A stretch of DNA of 64,000 nt from Sipunculus nudus (Eukaryota; Annelida; Sipuncula; Golfingiida; Sipunculidae). Under the pieces are notes generated by a model. That model had not been told where the DNA came from. It ran no database searches and saw only the letters and a list, made by a program, of their open reading frames with translations. Positions within the stretch are counted from its first letter, which is position 1. Each line of letters begins with the position of its first letter. The translations under genes were made by a program, and so were the position numbers. Positions 1 through 12,700 of the stretch are shown here, one piece after another. The DNA lies in the NCBI GenBank assembly GCA_026874595.1, contig CM049322.1:39612840-39676839 (forward strand). The letters run 5' to 3'.

Positions 1-691
1 TTCCGGGCTGGTATAAGCCAGTTTTAACCGGTATAAACCTCGTTACATCTGTTTACCCTCATATGTGATAAAGTATCATGTACATCCAAGTATTATTTCG
101 CATATATAAATAACATTTTCTAAAAAAATCTTCGGATATTTGCTGAAGCACGACTGTTGTCCCTATTTGATAGTTATCCCTATGTTAATGTCTGGGGTAC
201 TTCCGTGCACATGTTATCCAAAGGTCTCCAAGCCTTTATATCCATGGACACGACCTAACCTTATTTTGCCTGATAAAAGATTAGCATTTTATTGAAACAA
301 TATATTGCACAGCTAAAAAGTAAAATGTAAGTATACTTTGTAAGAAAATGGTACATACCTTAGTTGTTTATTTATCTTATTTCAAACTGACAGTGCTATT
401 TACGTAAATACTGCAAGTCTAACGGGAGAGATTATGACTTACGGTCATATTTTTGGTTTTTATAATTTAACCTACAGATATTCACTCTGTTGCTTGAAAA
501 AATTGTTATAACATCTGGAAGCTTGAAAATAATTTACAGGATTAAGTAACTTTTTAACGAGGATTAACACAAGATTATATATATATGATAGCCAGGAACC
601 GATACTTATTTTCACGATAAATAAATCATATTTTTGTTAAATCCTGTATATTTTTATTCTTTTAAACGAAAAAGCTGGCAGACAAATCACA
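1..691. other. AT-rich upstream sequence, no gene seen
   Basis: No coding exon could be recognised upstream of the transporter start. The first 50 bases (CCGG and GTATAAACC motifs in alternating orientation) resemble a transposon end of the kind seen at 17776, but no partner end is visible. The rest is AT-rich, and promoter motifs cannot be assigned by eye. Confidence 0.4.
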
Positions 692-833
692 ATGATATCA
701 TCGAAGAGAGATATACCGCAGCAAAAGATGGAAAAGGTGACAGGAAAAACTGAAAGAACACAACACATTACGGAGAAGGCAACAATTGAAAAGGAACAAA
801 ACGAACCGATCCACTCATGGATAGCACTTACAG
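692..833 (+). CDS. SLC16-like exon 1 (N-terminus, GC donor)
   Basis: Encodes 47 residues: a hydrophilic, lysine/glutamate-rich N-terminus ending in PIHSWIALT, the start of helix 1. No GT donor fits. The sequence CAG|GCAAAA at 831-839 provides a GC donor, and the split codon g|gt joins exon 2 in frame to give WIALTGITACLAIMNG. Confidence 0.7.
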
Positions 834-3800
834 GCAAAATACATTTAATGTTTCATCAGCCACTTAACAAATGTAAATAAATAAATTCTAACTTGCTCTC
901 ATATTATAGTATGAAAATATGCAACTGTGCAATGTGATATAAAGTACGTTACATTTTTTGCAATAAATATTGAATATAAATTAAAAATAATAAGCATAGC
1001 ACCTCTTCTTTTCATATAATGTTCATAATTTTTGTTTATAACATAACAGTACTTAAATACTGATCGGTTATCGCGATATTCATATTAAACATTTATTCAT
1101 AACATATTAGCAAACTCATTTAGCAATCAAATTTCCCGTGACACGTTTTATCATCCATACGCTATTAAAGACAACCCTTTTTTCTATATGTTGTCAACAT
1201 TTCATTAAAATGTTTACGAGTTAAACTTTATACCAGATTCAGTAACCACATTTTGTTATTATATACATACCTATTTGTTAACTCTACGTTTGGCATTTGA
1301 GCAGTATACAAATATGAGAAGTTTACAATTATAGCCGTTTTTGCCCAGGTAAGAAGGGTACGCGTTCATCCTCGTTCGTGTGTGTGTTTCTGTGTGTGTT
1401 TGTTCACACAGAACTCCCGCATTCCTGAACGGAATCACATGAAATTTCCAGGGTCCTTCGTGAATGGGACAATGTTTAGATAATATTTCGATGTAGATTC
1501 GGCACATGGTCTGGATTTAGGAATGTCGCCAATAACAATTGATATTTTCCAATAAAGTGCACGATTGCACCTCTGATTAAAGGGAGAATAAGTGAATGCA
1601 TCCCACAATAATGGTCCCAGAAAGAGTGGAGGCTTGCATTCCTAAATATGCAGATATCTAGTTGTATTTTCTTAATTTGTTCTTGAATGTGTTTTTTTTT
1701 TCCGTTCCCAGGTATCACCGCCTGCTTGGCAATAATGAACGGTACAATCATGTGTTTTGGCCAGGTATACGTAGAGCTACTTGACCTTTATAATGAGGGG
1801 CCGCTGAGAACCAGTCTAGTTATGACAGTTTCCGGAATCTGCTTTACAGTGTCGGGTAGGTCATCACGTCATACATTTGTATAATTGCACTATCTTTCCC
1901 AAAGAGGTTGTTACTACCCGACACAAACCTCGCCCTGTTAGGCACCGTGGGACAGCTACGACTTCTAGTCTCAGTATTATTTTTGTTCACATTTAATAAA
2001 ACATCTTCTGTTTATATTTAACAAGTGTATACTTTCAAAATATTACTAATTCCCTTAACTCCTTGCCCCAAAACACACATGTTTATGCAATTTGCCTTAA
2101 AATTATTCTTATCCAACATGTATGGACAAAACATATTACCCCCTTCACTACATTTTACCTGCCTCACTTTTGTATGTATATGCCGCGGTTTATTGTGGGA
2201 GCAGATTGTGACGCTCATTAACCAAAAACAGTAGGGACGTACTCTTGTGTATAATGGTATCTTGTGTATTACCCATGCATTTTAAAAGGACTGATTCGTT
2301 GATTTAAGAAGATCATTATTGGGACTTTATTTTTTTAAACGTTATATATCCATCAGTTCAATATTTATATAGTTATATATTTTCTATTCAAGGGTTCATG
2401 TTCGGTTTTCTCAGCCATTACGTGACGGCACGTTTGGTAGTAGTGCCCTCTGGTGTCATCTCGTGTTTAGCCTACCTTGCTTCTGCATTTTCTCCGAGCT
2501 TGATGTTCATCTTTTTATCCTACAGTATCATAATCGGTAAGGTTAAAGAAAATATTTTTTTTCAGGCCACTAAAATGATAAAAGATACCGCACCTTGGGC
2601 CCTTCACCGCAATTGGTTCGCATCTTAAACGGATTTTACTAAAATGGTTCACTATAGTATACAGGTAGTACACTTTATGTCCTCACTGTAGTTAGCTTTA
2701 CAAAACCTAAATCAGTTCATTCAATCAAACATAAGTTTGGTGTCCGCACTAGGTTGTTAATCCAATTAATTGTGCTGCAAAAAGATATATTTCGCACCAA
2801 AAACTTCGTCAAATGGTGGCACAACTGGCTCCATGCAGATTAGAAACTAGTATGGAACCACCTTTTAAGCAGACAACAGTGAACCGAACTGTTACGGATT
2901 TGTTGCCTAGTACCTACACAAAAAAAACCCGATTCACGATCCGTATTATTTGCTCGTGGGGATACTGCCTTACTCTCGTATTTCAATTATCCCTAAATAT
3001 GTTTACATATCATGGCTTGTTTAACATTATACTAATCGTAACGGCACTCATCGGTAAACTTTCATGAAAGTTCTAAACTTTCATGCCCATAAAATTATTT
3101 TTTTAATTTTATATCAACAGGGTGCTGTAATGGGGCAGTCTTCGTTTATTGTTTTCGGATGGTAAATCTTTACTTCAACAAGAGGCGAGTGTTTGCAAAC
3201 GGCATTGCTAATGCTGGAAATGCTTTCGCAATTTTATTCTTTCCTCCTATTGCTCGTGTTGTGATCGAAAAATATTCTGTGCGCGGGTTTTTCCTTATCT
3301 GTGCTGGATTGTGGCTTAATTTATCAGTGACTGGCTCACTCCTAAGACCCGAACAAGTTGTAAAAAGAAACAGAAGTAAAACGAATAATTATAAGGGCGT
3401 GGAAAATTGTGCGTTTTCTGAAGAATGTACATCGGCAGCCGGCAGTCTGGACAAGGCGAATCAGGAGGAAGACAATAATCCAGAAACAGGAAAGGAAAAT
3501 AATCGGATCTTTTCATATAACAAAGTAAAACCCAAAACTGATACAGAAAAGGAAATAGACAAAATGACTTCAAACAGTACAGGTCATTTTAATGCAGAAA
3601 TTAAAAAAGGACAAAACCAAACTTTTCCAAGTATTAATGCTTACCATATATCAAAGACAGAAAAAGAAACACACCGAGATTTCCGAAATGGAAAACCAAA
3701 AGTATCAATCATATATCTTGTTGCCGACGAAGAGACTGAAAACGTGAATCCAAATGGCATCCAACATCTATCGAATGGTAAAACACCAAGGAGTCTGTTG

Positions 3801-5700
3801 AAATCACTGTGTACATTCCAGTGTTTCTTACTTGCTTTTCATTGGATAATAGCAGAAGTAGTAGTCGTTGCACCTTTATCCTATATTCCTGCTTATGCCG
3901 TAGACTTAAAAATTCCTCTGTCACAGGCCTCGTTTTATATTTCACTTATCGGCGGCTTTGACCTCGTTGGAAGACTAACTCTTGGTTATTTCGGGGACAA
4001 CAAGTTCTGTTCTCAAAATGCAGTAGTTGCAGCAGGTTTCCTGATATCCGGGACAGTGACTCTTTTATTGCCGGTGTTCGAGTCAGACACATATTTTATA
4101 ATCTACAGTGTGATCTTCGGTGCGACCCATGGTATGTTTCTAGTATTTGTGGGACCAATGTCGGCTGAGGTTTTGGGATTAGAGCATGTTGGAACGGGAT
4201 TCGGTATATTCTCTCTATGCTTTGGAATGGCGTCCAGTATTCTGCCTTTTATATTCAGTGAGTAGATCGACACTATGGTTGCTGCTTAATTGCAAGGTTA
4301 AATTTTGCGGGTGTCCCATGTTCTTGGCGTTTTGTGACGGTTCCATTTTCGCGATGTCACATGTAATATAGAGTTCTCTGTATATATATAATATTCGGGG
4401 GAAGTCTTTTATTGAGGACCAAACGGAATTTCGAACGAGTATAAATCCAGTTCAGAATCATCAAAAAATATAAAGAACAGCTATTATATAACTTTTTCAT
4501 AGATTTGTAACATTTTAAATCTCTTGTTATTTAAAATATTATTCCTCACCGACTGGTTATGCGCGTTGCAATCCGATGTGGCCACGGATCGTTCAAATGA
4601 GTAGATAGGGCGCTTTATTCATGATGGTCTTATTTTCGCGCATAATATTCTGATTCACGAAAATTGCAAGTTAAAACCCTCATGAACAAAAGACAACCAC
4701 AACTGATCTACCTTAATATAGTTTATGCCTCTACAAAAAAAACCAACGCTCAGATAATTTACAAAAGGTGAAGAACGTTTATCTGATTATGCAACCCCCC
4801 CCCCCCCCCAAAGGAATGTGTTAATAATATGTCTTCGCCAGCTCGCATTCTTGTGAGAAAATGAAAATTATATATAGTTGACAAGACACTGAGACATGCA
4901 AAATGACAGACAAGCATTCCGACAAACAGACAGATAACCAGAAAGAATGATACAAGCAGATTCGTGAAAAATATTTTGTGGCGGAGATTTTTAGTTTGAG
5001 ATGTAACTTTATTACGTTTAAGTGCAAACACATTGTACACATTTATTGGTTGATACAGTGGTTGTCTTTTTGCTCGCAAAAGTCGTTGAAGGGAAGGGAA
5101 AATATTGATATTAAGAATAATAATATATGCTGTATGTTCAAATTGCCATTATAAATGATATCTTTTAAATTATCTGCCACCAATAAACAACAGTATCCAC
5201 TCAATCGATGTTTCCTTTGATTCGAGTGTAATTGTAAAAAAATTACGCACATATGGATATAATTAATAAAATAATGGTTTTGTCCTGTGTAGAATTTCAT
5301 ATGATGAGATCGCCAAAATGGAACTCTTGAAACATTCAAAAAGTGAAAATTGCGAAATTTTAACTCCAGGGTTATGGATCCAAATACAGTATATATGTTA
5401 CGACATTGGTGCTCAAAGGAACACCATTTCTATTTATATACCCGCTTCTCATTAAGCATTACTTTGGTAGAATTGTATTGCGAATATTCAAATAATGGTA
5501 TGAATATTGAATGTAAAATCTTGTTTACAGGTCCTATAAAAGAGATGACGGGGTCATATTCCCTCGGTTTTTGGTTTGTTGGTGGGGCTAATATCCTAAA
5601 CGCCTTCATTGCTGTTATCGTACAACTACTGTGTCCAAGGAAGCGCAGGACTGTAGAAGACAAAAGGCGTGAGCGAGGTAATAATAGACCTATTCATTAA
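692..5700 (+). CDS. SLC16/monocarboxylate-transporter-like MFS carrier (five exons)
   Basis: A 12-helix major facilitator protein of the SLC16 family, which usually moves monocarboxylates or related small solutes with protons across the plasma membrane; the substrate cannot be read here. Exons 692-833, 1712-1855, 2393-2536, 3121-4257 and 5531-5700 join to 1737 nt (578 residues plus stop). All four junctions are phase 1. The family signature after helix 4 is clear: YFNKRRVFANGIANAGNA (residues about 161-178). A charged cytoplasmic loop of about 150 residues (about 217-370) separates helices 6 and 7, as usual. Helices 7-12 include the FDLVGRLTLGYFGD motif. The C-tail is short and basic. The usual helix-1 motif (D/E)G(G/S)WGW is diverged to PIHSWIAL. 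The first ATG was taken as start; 728 is an alternative. Exon 1 uses a GC donor. Family assignment is secure; paralogue and substrate are not. Confidence 0.88.
1346..1535 (+). repeat. Interspersed repeat family A, copy
   Basis: A (GT)n-rich start followed by TGTTCACACAGAACTC, CTGAACGGAATCACATGAA, ATTTCCAGGG, AATGGGACAATG and GGCACATGGTCTGGATTTAGGA. The same ordered words occur at three other sites, so this is a dispersed element. It lies in the first transporter intron. Confidence 0.5.
1712..1855 (+). CDS. SLC16-like exon 2 (helices 1-2)
   Basis: Follows a long T-rich tract and CCCAG acceptor and ends at G|GTAGGT. It encodes the rest of helix 1, with FGQVYVELL (the family's FGxFFxxL-type motif), and helix 2. 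It enters and leaves in phase 1. Confidence 0.85.
2393..2536 (+). CDS. SLC16-like exon 3 (helices 3-4)
   Basis: Acceptor TTCAAG, donor CG|GTAAGG, phase 1 on both sides. It encodes GFLSHYVTARLVVVPSGV followed by a second hydrophobic helix with SAFSPSL, matching the family's helices 3 and 4. Confidence 0.85.
3121..4257 (+). CDS. SLC16-like exon 4 (helices 5-11 and central loop)
   Basis: Acceptor CAACAG, donor A|GTGAGT. This large exon of 1137 nt carries the conserved YFNKRR segment, helices 5-6, the hydrophilic loop rich in Lys, Glu and Asn, and helices 7-11. The loop contains no recognised domain. Confidence 0.9.
4636..4720. repeat. Dispersed AT/CG-motif repeat, fragment
   Basis: Contains the words TTTTCGCGC, CACGAAAATTGC and ACAACCACAAC, which recur at 5057-5330, 7690-7790, 8020-8125 and 62640-62690 in either orientation with GCGAAAA, TTCGCAAA and CAACCACAGT. 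It looks like an old multi-copy element, and this copy lies in the last transporter intron. Confidence 0.4.
5531..5700 (+). CDS. SLC16-like exon 5 (last helix, C-terminus)
   Basis: Acceptor TTTACAG. Encodes SPIKEMTGSYSLGFWF, which matches the family's GWLyDxTGSYxxxF segment, then helix 12 and a basic tail ending RGNNRPIH before TAA at 5698-5700. Confidence 0.88.
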
Positions 5701-6782
5701 CACTACCGCAATCTGTTGGTAATGACTAACACTTTGTGTTCGGGTCCCGTTAAACTAAGGAAATGCACCTTAAAAGACCACTTAAAAATGAACTGATTGG
5801 ATCATTCCCAGAAAACTTGACAGCTTTAGGCTTTCTTTACTTGCAATATCGACTATTCCATTTCATGTTAAAGATGGTCCCAGACACTTAAATATTATTT
5901 ATGTCCTTTCTCACAGAATTTAACGTTAAATATTTTATTTTAACATACACAAAATCAAATGTGCAGACATAACATTTTACACATATTGATATATATGGAC
6001 AGGATCACTGTAAATGCGATATCGATCCACCCCATAAAACCGGTGAAATGATCAATATATGTTTCTGCGATTACTAATATCGTTATTGATCGTTATTTGA
6101 GTTTTTATTTGCACAACCCTGGGTAAATATTTGCTTGAAAAAGTGTTATTGATCTGACACAAACATATCTAATTAAAGAAGCCCTCTGACAATATTGTAA
6201 TTATAATTAACTGTTCATGCAAAATGTGTTTATATCCTACCATCCTGCCGTATGCCGACACTTTTTGTCTCAAGCTCATGACATTGTAAATTGTGAGCTG
6301 GTTTCAACCCGTGCATGAAAGTATACTAGTAATAAGATGAAACATAAAATCCATTTGCTCTTTACGTCCTTTTTTGAGCCCATCACCTGTTTTGAATACA
6401 GGTCAGGTCTGAAAACGAACTCCCATGTTTATGAATACGTTTAAATGCAAATTGCCATTGATCAGTTATGATATACAAGGAAACTGATTAAAGAACGTAA
6501 CCAGCCCAAAGCTAGGGAAGTTAAGTCTCTCATGAATGAGCTGGGATGTCTTGGTGAAATTTTAGACTTGCAATAGTTCTCATATTGTTATGCATGAAAA
6601 TTATTAAATTCCAAAAAAAAATTTTTTTAATTAGAAATATGCTTTCTAAGGAATGCAGGCCACCGTCATGTAGGCGGCCCATATTGCTTGATGCTCCCAA
6701 ACTCGTGTTTGCGTTTAATTATTATACCCATATTCCCAGGTTTATTCGTGCATTAGTGTGGATTTCCTTCCTAATCATGTGC

Positions 6783-6930
6783 TGAATCCACAACAAAATC
6801 TAATCGATTGGCCCATTCCCGAAGTGCCCTGGAAATGTCATGAGAATCCGTTTATGTTTGCGTGAGATATGTTGCGAACAAACACGCACACACACAATCA
6901 CGAACGGGAGATATCGTACACTCTCGGCGG
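6783..6930 (-). repeat. Interspersed repeat family A, copy
   Basis: The reverse complement reads (GT)n, then TGTTCGCAACATATCTCACGC, CGGATTCTCATGACATTTCCAGGGC, AATGGGCCAATCGATTAGATTTTGTTGTGGATTCAGC (short words shown only to identify it). It matches copies at 1346-1535, 16735-16925 and 63603-63770. Confidence 0.5.
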
Positions 6931-7689
6931 AGGAAAATATTAACAAAACATGAACCAAACCTCTGCATATTGATGTTAGCTGTTCAGATAATGAAATTGA
7001 CTTCAGCCAGCGCAAAGATATTTTTTTTTATTTGTAGCAGTAGATCCAACAAGCTTGTGAGAAAGTATCAGGGTGTCTGTAAGAGCTTCACTACAACTGG
7101 GAAAGAAGGTTAACCAGACACATTTGGTAAACCAGGTAAAGCAAGTCAAGAAAAACTAGATAAGGCAGATTGGAACAACTAGAAAAGCTAACAAAACATC
7201 CCGGTTTAATGCAACACTTAGGACAGGTATTGCCACCTTTAGGTATATTATATAATTACTATATTGTACTTTGCCAATTGCCCATCAATGGGACAGTCAT
7301 GGACCTTCCAGCCACAGTTCGTCTAACCAGGCATGGAATTAAGTTTTATTTTACATACTGACGGGAAAACCTAATTTCTTACGGCCTGGAACGTCTAAAA
7401 GCTGCTTAAGAGTATACGTGTGTTTAAAATCCTGCTTTCACATTAAAATAAATATTGCTTTTGAACAACATTTGTCAATATCGATATTAAGGACTGTATA
7501 TATGTCGTAGAAGTGTATTGTTGTAAATGTCAGCAGCCTGTTGGCAAAACCCAATAAACCCCGCTATAGCAAGCAATGGTTAGTATGAAGTTGCAGAACG
7601 AATGAAGCGCATAGTCGCTGCATAAGAACTGATGTGGAACAATGTTTGCTGGGATGATTAACACTTCGTTAAGCTTACAGCAGCCACAG

Positions 7690-8125
7690 ATTTTGCCTTT
7701 TGGAAATAAAGCAATTACTGTGGTTGCCTTTTTGTTCGCAAAGGTTTCAAATATGCGAAAATCGTGAAGGGGGAAATATCGCAAAGATAATACCTTTGCG
7801 AATAAGAAACAAATGGATGAACAGTAATCTAACTTGTAGCTTCAGTGGCTTCTCATGTATATTTTGGCGGTAGCAACAATATTACCATACATTTTATGTT
7901 GCCTTTAATTCAAAAATAAATAATATAAATAATAGCAATGCTTATTTATATATGCATATATTGCATGAAGACTTTCAAACTGTTCGATGTTCCCTGGGCT
8001 CAGCAGGTACAATTATTGACATTTTTGCGAACATATTTGGTGAATCGCGAAAATGAAACACTCGCAAAATAGTGAAAAAGTAGAAATCGCGAATATATCA
8101 CCTCGCGAATATAAAGCCAACCACA
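7690..8125. repeat. Dispersed repeat with TTCGC/GCGAA words, two fragments
   Basis: The segments at 7690-7790 and 8020-8125 share ACTGTGGTTG...TTCGCAAA and its reverse (GCGAATATAAAGCCAACCACAGT). They lie in opposite orientation, as in a foldback or two insertions. No protein is encoded. Confidence 0.4.
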
Positions 8126-9519
8126 GTATTCTCTGTAGGTTTTAATGTGAGTGCACTTCACTGAATTTTGCACTGAAGTGCACAATTTAAAATTGTAAAA
8201 TTTGAATAAACCTTGTGTTTGGGGTGTTTTGTATTCGAACGATTACTGGAATAATTCACATATATTATTTTCTGTAAAAAATGGGACAAGTGGAATAAAC
8301 TAATGCAAATTTCTGTTAAAATTGTTATGTGTCTTATTTTAACCTAATTTGTTTGTGGTGTGTATTTGTAAATAACACACCTGTTCCGGCTTACCTGCTG
8401 ATAAGGCGCATTTTATCAGAAACAGAAGTGGTTTTAAACAATCTGTGAAGCGCTTTCTTCCTAAAAATGCCATATCCAACTGATCGGGCCTACCTGAATG
8501 TATGTCACATCAAGACAAATATTTACATATAACCAATAAACATGGATTAGAATTCAAAAAGAAGTCCATACACATTCACTGTTATAAACTGAAAAATATT
8601 CAAGTAATTTTAACTCAACATCAGGTTATCTGTAACAGGAGTAAAGTCCAAACGACATACATGTGTGTAATATATCAAAAAGTATTAAATCGGGGCCTGG
8701 ACAGGCGCGGGATACATCGCTTGTCTCTTTCCCTGGTGACACGGGTAAGATCCCTGGCGTGGCTATGAGAGTGGCATATAGTCGCCTGTCCAAGCCCGGT
8801 GGTTTTCATCCGGTTCTCCGGTCCCAATACGAAAAGACACTACAGAACAGCATCATCTGAGCTATGGAGAATGAGGAGAATTGGTTATAAATAGCTGTTC
8901 AATCCATGTTAAATTATTTTCTTTTTATATACTGTGTGTTTGAGTTCATTTATTAGGTAATATACTGATATTACGTGTTTTGTTTGATATTTTGTAAATG
9001 TGTGCCTCCTACGATCTTTAACGATGTCTTTTTGTGTGTTCATATAATGAACCTTATATAGGTATTTCAGAAAAAAAATATACCCATATATATACCCATT
9101 TGATCCGCGTGGTGTACATTAACATATTTAAATGAACGTTGGTGTTTGAATATCACGCACGCCATCTACCGATTTAGTGCATTCATGCGGCCGTTAATAA
9201 TTTTTTACAAGTATCATTCTGTCAAAATAAAGCAGCGTATATACCTTTCCTTGACTTGCCGAATAATTACTTAATTTCGATTAAAAAGTGAGATAAACAA
9301 AAATAAATGAAGAATTCTAAGATTTGGCTTACGCTTGACAGTCACTTACAGCACCCATTTCAGATGTGACAGAAAAGTTTGCCGTGACAAATTTCTTGAT
9401 ATTCTTTTTATAAAGCGAAGTAGGAAGCTTTCAAGATTCATTACCCAAAGTATTTTTGCGAATTCAAAATGGAAATTCCTATTTTTCTAGTGCTATTTCT
9501 GTGCCATGTCAAGCGGGCC

Positions 9520-9660
9520 AAATCCGCCGCATCGGCGGTACACTTGCACTTGTGACGTCACTCACTCGCGAGTTTCTGAACACAGCAAGCCTCGTTGACA
9601 TCCATCGAAGCGAGGTCTTTGGTTCCCCGCTTACAAAAATGTGACAGGAAACGTTGCCGA
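9520..9660 (+). promoter_or_regulatory. CpG-rich patch with CRE palindrome, candidate promoter
   Basis: In an otherwise AT-rich region this stretch contains CCGCCGCATCGGCGG and the perfect cAMP-response-element palindrome TGACGTCA (9553-9560), followed by CTCGCGAG. It lies about 100 bases before a signal-peptide-like ATG at 9661. CRE-type sites near CpG-rich starts are common in animal promoters. No TATA box is evident, and activity is inferred only. Confidence 0.3.
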
Positions 9661-9733
9661 ATGACCGAAATATCTACAATTCTCAGCTTTAGAGTACTTT
9701 TATGTGCTCTGTCGTTCTGTAATGGTCCCGTCG
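9661..9733 (+). CDS. Candidate signal-peptide first exon
   Basis: ATG at 9661 opens MTEISTILSF followed by RVLLCALSFCNG, a plausible secretory signal. The frame reaches G|GTGTCA at 9733/9734, a phase-1 donor. The FAMeT exon at 29442 needs a phase-1 partner and has no visible N-terminus, so this could be the first exon of the receptor phosphatase across an intron of about 19.7 kb containing the transposon region. The donor is weak and the link is inference. Confidence 0.25.
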
Positions 9734-9739
9734 GTGTCA

Positions 9740-12700
9740 AAAGCCAATTCTACAAGTATATTACGTTTAACACGCGCAAAATGCATCTCTTCTTAGCATA
9801 CTGATGCGGTCCTGTGGCGTTTGTTTCCAAAATTACATGACCAATAATTGATGATTCGTGGTTTTAGTCATTGCTTACAGATGTCAGGAATTTGTTTCAA
9901 CGATCATTTGGCAAATCGATACCATTGTTTACACAGCAACGGGCTTTAACCTAGGGGTCGCTTGATATTTAAAAATAAACAATCGGTCATGTTACCTTCA
10001 GGTTTTAGCAGCAGGTGGCGCGTCGGAGCACAGGCAATGTTAACAAAGCACACCTTGAGTTCACCGCGCGGATCGACTGTACAATCTTCCAAATCAAGTA
10101 CCCCAACGCTGAACTAAGCAGGGAACACCTGGTCCGTAATGAATTAATATCATCATGTTACGAGCTAAAACCAAGACAAAACAAAATACAAGAGCATGTA
10201 TAACCTTCCTTGAATCAGGCTTTTATGTAGTCTAGTGATTAAACGGCTGAGCTCCGCTTTGTGTCGTAATGAGATACTCAGGTGACGTATTACGATTATG
10301 CTTGTTTTCAAAAAAGAGATATCATGCAATGGAGCGAATACTAGCAAACCAGAAAGTTTATTTTATGATCGTACACATATTCTATATAAACAGGATATGC
10401 ACATTTTAGGCTACACACAGTTACAGGTACGCTGATCTCTGTGTCCCCCATTAAGGATAGATTTCAGTGAAGCACGTGGCCTGGCCAGTTGGCCGCACAT
10501 GCTTCAGTCAAATCTCTCACAGTTTCAGCGATGTCTACTGATGGATTTTGGTTTTTGCCGTGCTGTTTGTCCCTGTGCATGGACAAGGTACGTTTTTATA
10601 CATTTCTATTGAATTATAGTATACCTCAGGTAGGGCTGCACATCATCATACATGTCAGAGCTGATACATTTCATTGCTACACATACGGTGGCGTACAATG
10701 GATAATGTTATCACAGCTGACTTACTAAAACACTGACACTGAATATATTATATTCAAGGATATATTATAGGATAATAATAATAATAACTATTTTCATAAT
10801 TATTATTCAAATAAAAAGTATGTCTGGGTATTTCGTAACAAATGGACTTCTTTATGTTTAGGCCTATGAATAAACGGTACAAAAACATTTCCTGCCTTAT
10901 GAGTAGCCATTCCACGTGCAGACGTAGCGTGGACTGTCAGATGTTCAAAAGTATAAAGCATTGTTTCGTTCAGGTTCTCATAGCTTCGTCTAGGCTTCGA
11001 TGGCTCATTTAAGTCAGTTTCTTCAGTAACGTTAGTAACGTGTAATATTCCTTATGTACGGAATGCCGAACGCATGTTGAGAGATATCATCTGAACCTGT
11101 ACGGCGACATATATTTTTGCTATGTGTTGCCCCTGGATACTATCCAGAAACTTATGAAATCGCTACATGTAGCCATCGTTTTGCCGGAATCACATCCCAC
11201 ATACCGTAATCGATTTTTAAAGGTTTTTCTAATATGAAAAATCTATTCTAATATATCATTCTGGAAATAACAGAATCTGCATTCACGGACACACACACAG
11301 ATGCAGTCGGTGAGGAAGCGAGGTAACATTAAGACTGCTGTAGAGTTTAGAGGATGGGTTTTCATCGATTAACACCAAATTTATTGTATATATTGTCATA
11401 TATTCAACATAAAGTGTGGTATGATAAATAATGGGCAAATTCAGAGTTGTTGCAACAGGATGCTTATAACGTTATTGATATTATCTAACTTGGGGAAACA
11501 TGCATTTAACGTGGTCATGGTGGGTCCTGTTTTGCGATGATTTGATATATCATATACGTGCAATAAACAAACCACTATACATGTCACGATCCTTCAACAA
11601 GATTGGCCACTTTGAGAGGATTGTATATTTATGCCCACGCCACAACACCATAGAGAGATTAAAAAAATACACCACTCTTAAACTGAGCTACTTTTACTTG
11701 TATTCAAGACTAAATAGTCCATACAGTTTAGCCCTATATCTGGCTTGGTCAAGAGAAGGTATATGCCCAGTGGTATGCTGGCATGCTTTTGTTAAACTTC
11801 CGTGTATAGATTAATCATATGACATTTCGTCGCATGGCTGAACATAACATGCCCTGTCACAATGATAATGTTATTGTTTTGTTGTTTCATTGTATTAAAT
11901 CCTTATTAATTATAAACATACACACACATATATTTGTGTGTGAATGTATGTATGTGTGTATATGGCGGGACCTGTCTGAAAGACAACCTGTCTGATAAAA
12001 CAAAGCCTTTACAGCAACGGCATTGTTTGGTGGGGAAATGCGACGGGACGGGTGCAAACCGAGGAGGGATAATTCACCTTCCGATCGGAAACCATGCCCA
12101 GTCTCATCAGAATCCAGTGTGTTATGGGGAAAAAAGATAAAGCCCCATACCATACCCTTCACATTCTCAATATGAGATGCTTACACGGATGCTAACTCAG
12201 GAAAACATTAGGAAAATATAAACTGCATGACAAGGTTACCAAAAATTTGCTATGTAAAATATTATGCGTTGTATATTTATAAAACGTGTACTTTGTCCAA
12301 TACCCACGAAACGTTATCAGGGTATTCCCTCAGCCTCCATGAAACAATGCCAATGCTTCCTATTAGTTTGTTTGGTCACCAGTAACAAAGGGACTTTAAC
12401 GCTTAACGAGTCAATTGACAGTAATTGTGCTTCAAAATGATTACATCGCCTTTTCACATTGGTTGCAACTCATTAATATTTTCTATGCTGTGCATTCAGT
12501 GTTACCGTTGAGAACCTGATGTGCGTGAGCTTTTGTTTGTGCATATTAAATTCTACATATATAAATAAAACTTGAAGCATATTATTTATCACGCATTAAC
12601 CTGCTAAATAACATAGTATAAAGAACCAAGATCCTAAAATTATGGTATACACAAGGATTACAGGCCTTAAGATAGAGATTGACAAACTTAACAATTTGCC

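Larger units (their letters stand above)
5701..9500. other. Gene-poor interval
   Basis: No convincing exon was found between the transporter and 9.5 kb. It holds dispersed repeats (separate entries) and at 8690-8830 a repeat with CCTGTCCAAGCCCGGTGG and CATCCGGTTCTCCGGTC, words I associate with a common bivalve interspersed repeat. Short ORFs here have no family resemblance. Confidence 0.45.

Noticed and set aside
10015-10203. Short ORF with a basic N-terminus
   Set aside because: No family resemblance and no splice or promoter context. Treated as chance.
11500-11814. 104-codon open frame
   Set aside because: No domain, no convincing splice sites, and a length possible by chance in 64 kb. 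Not called a gene.
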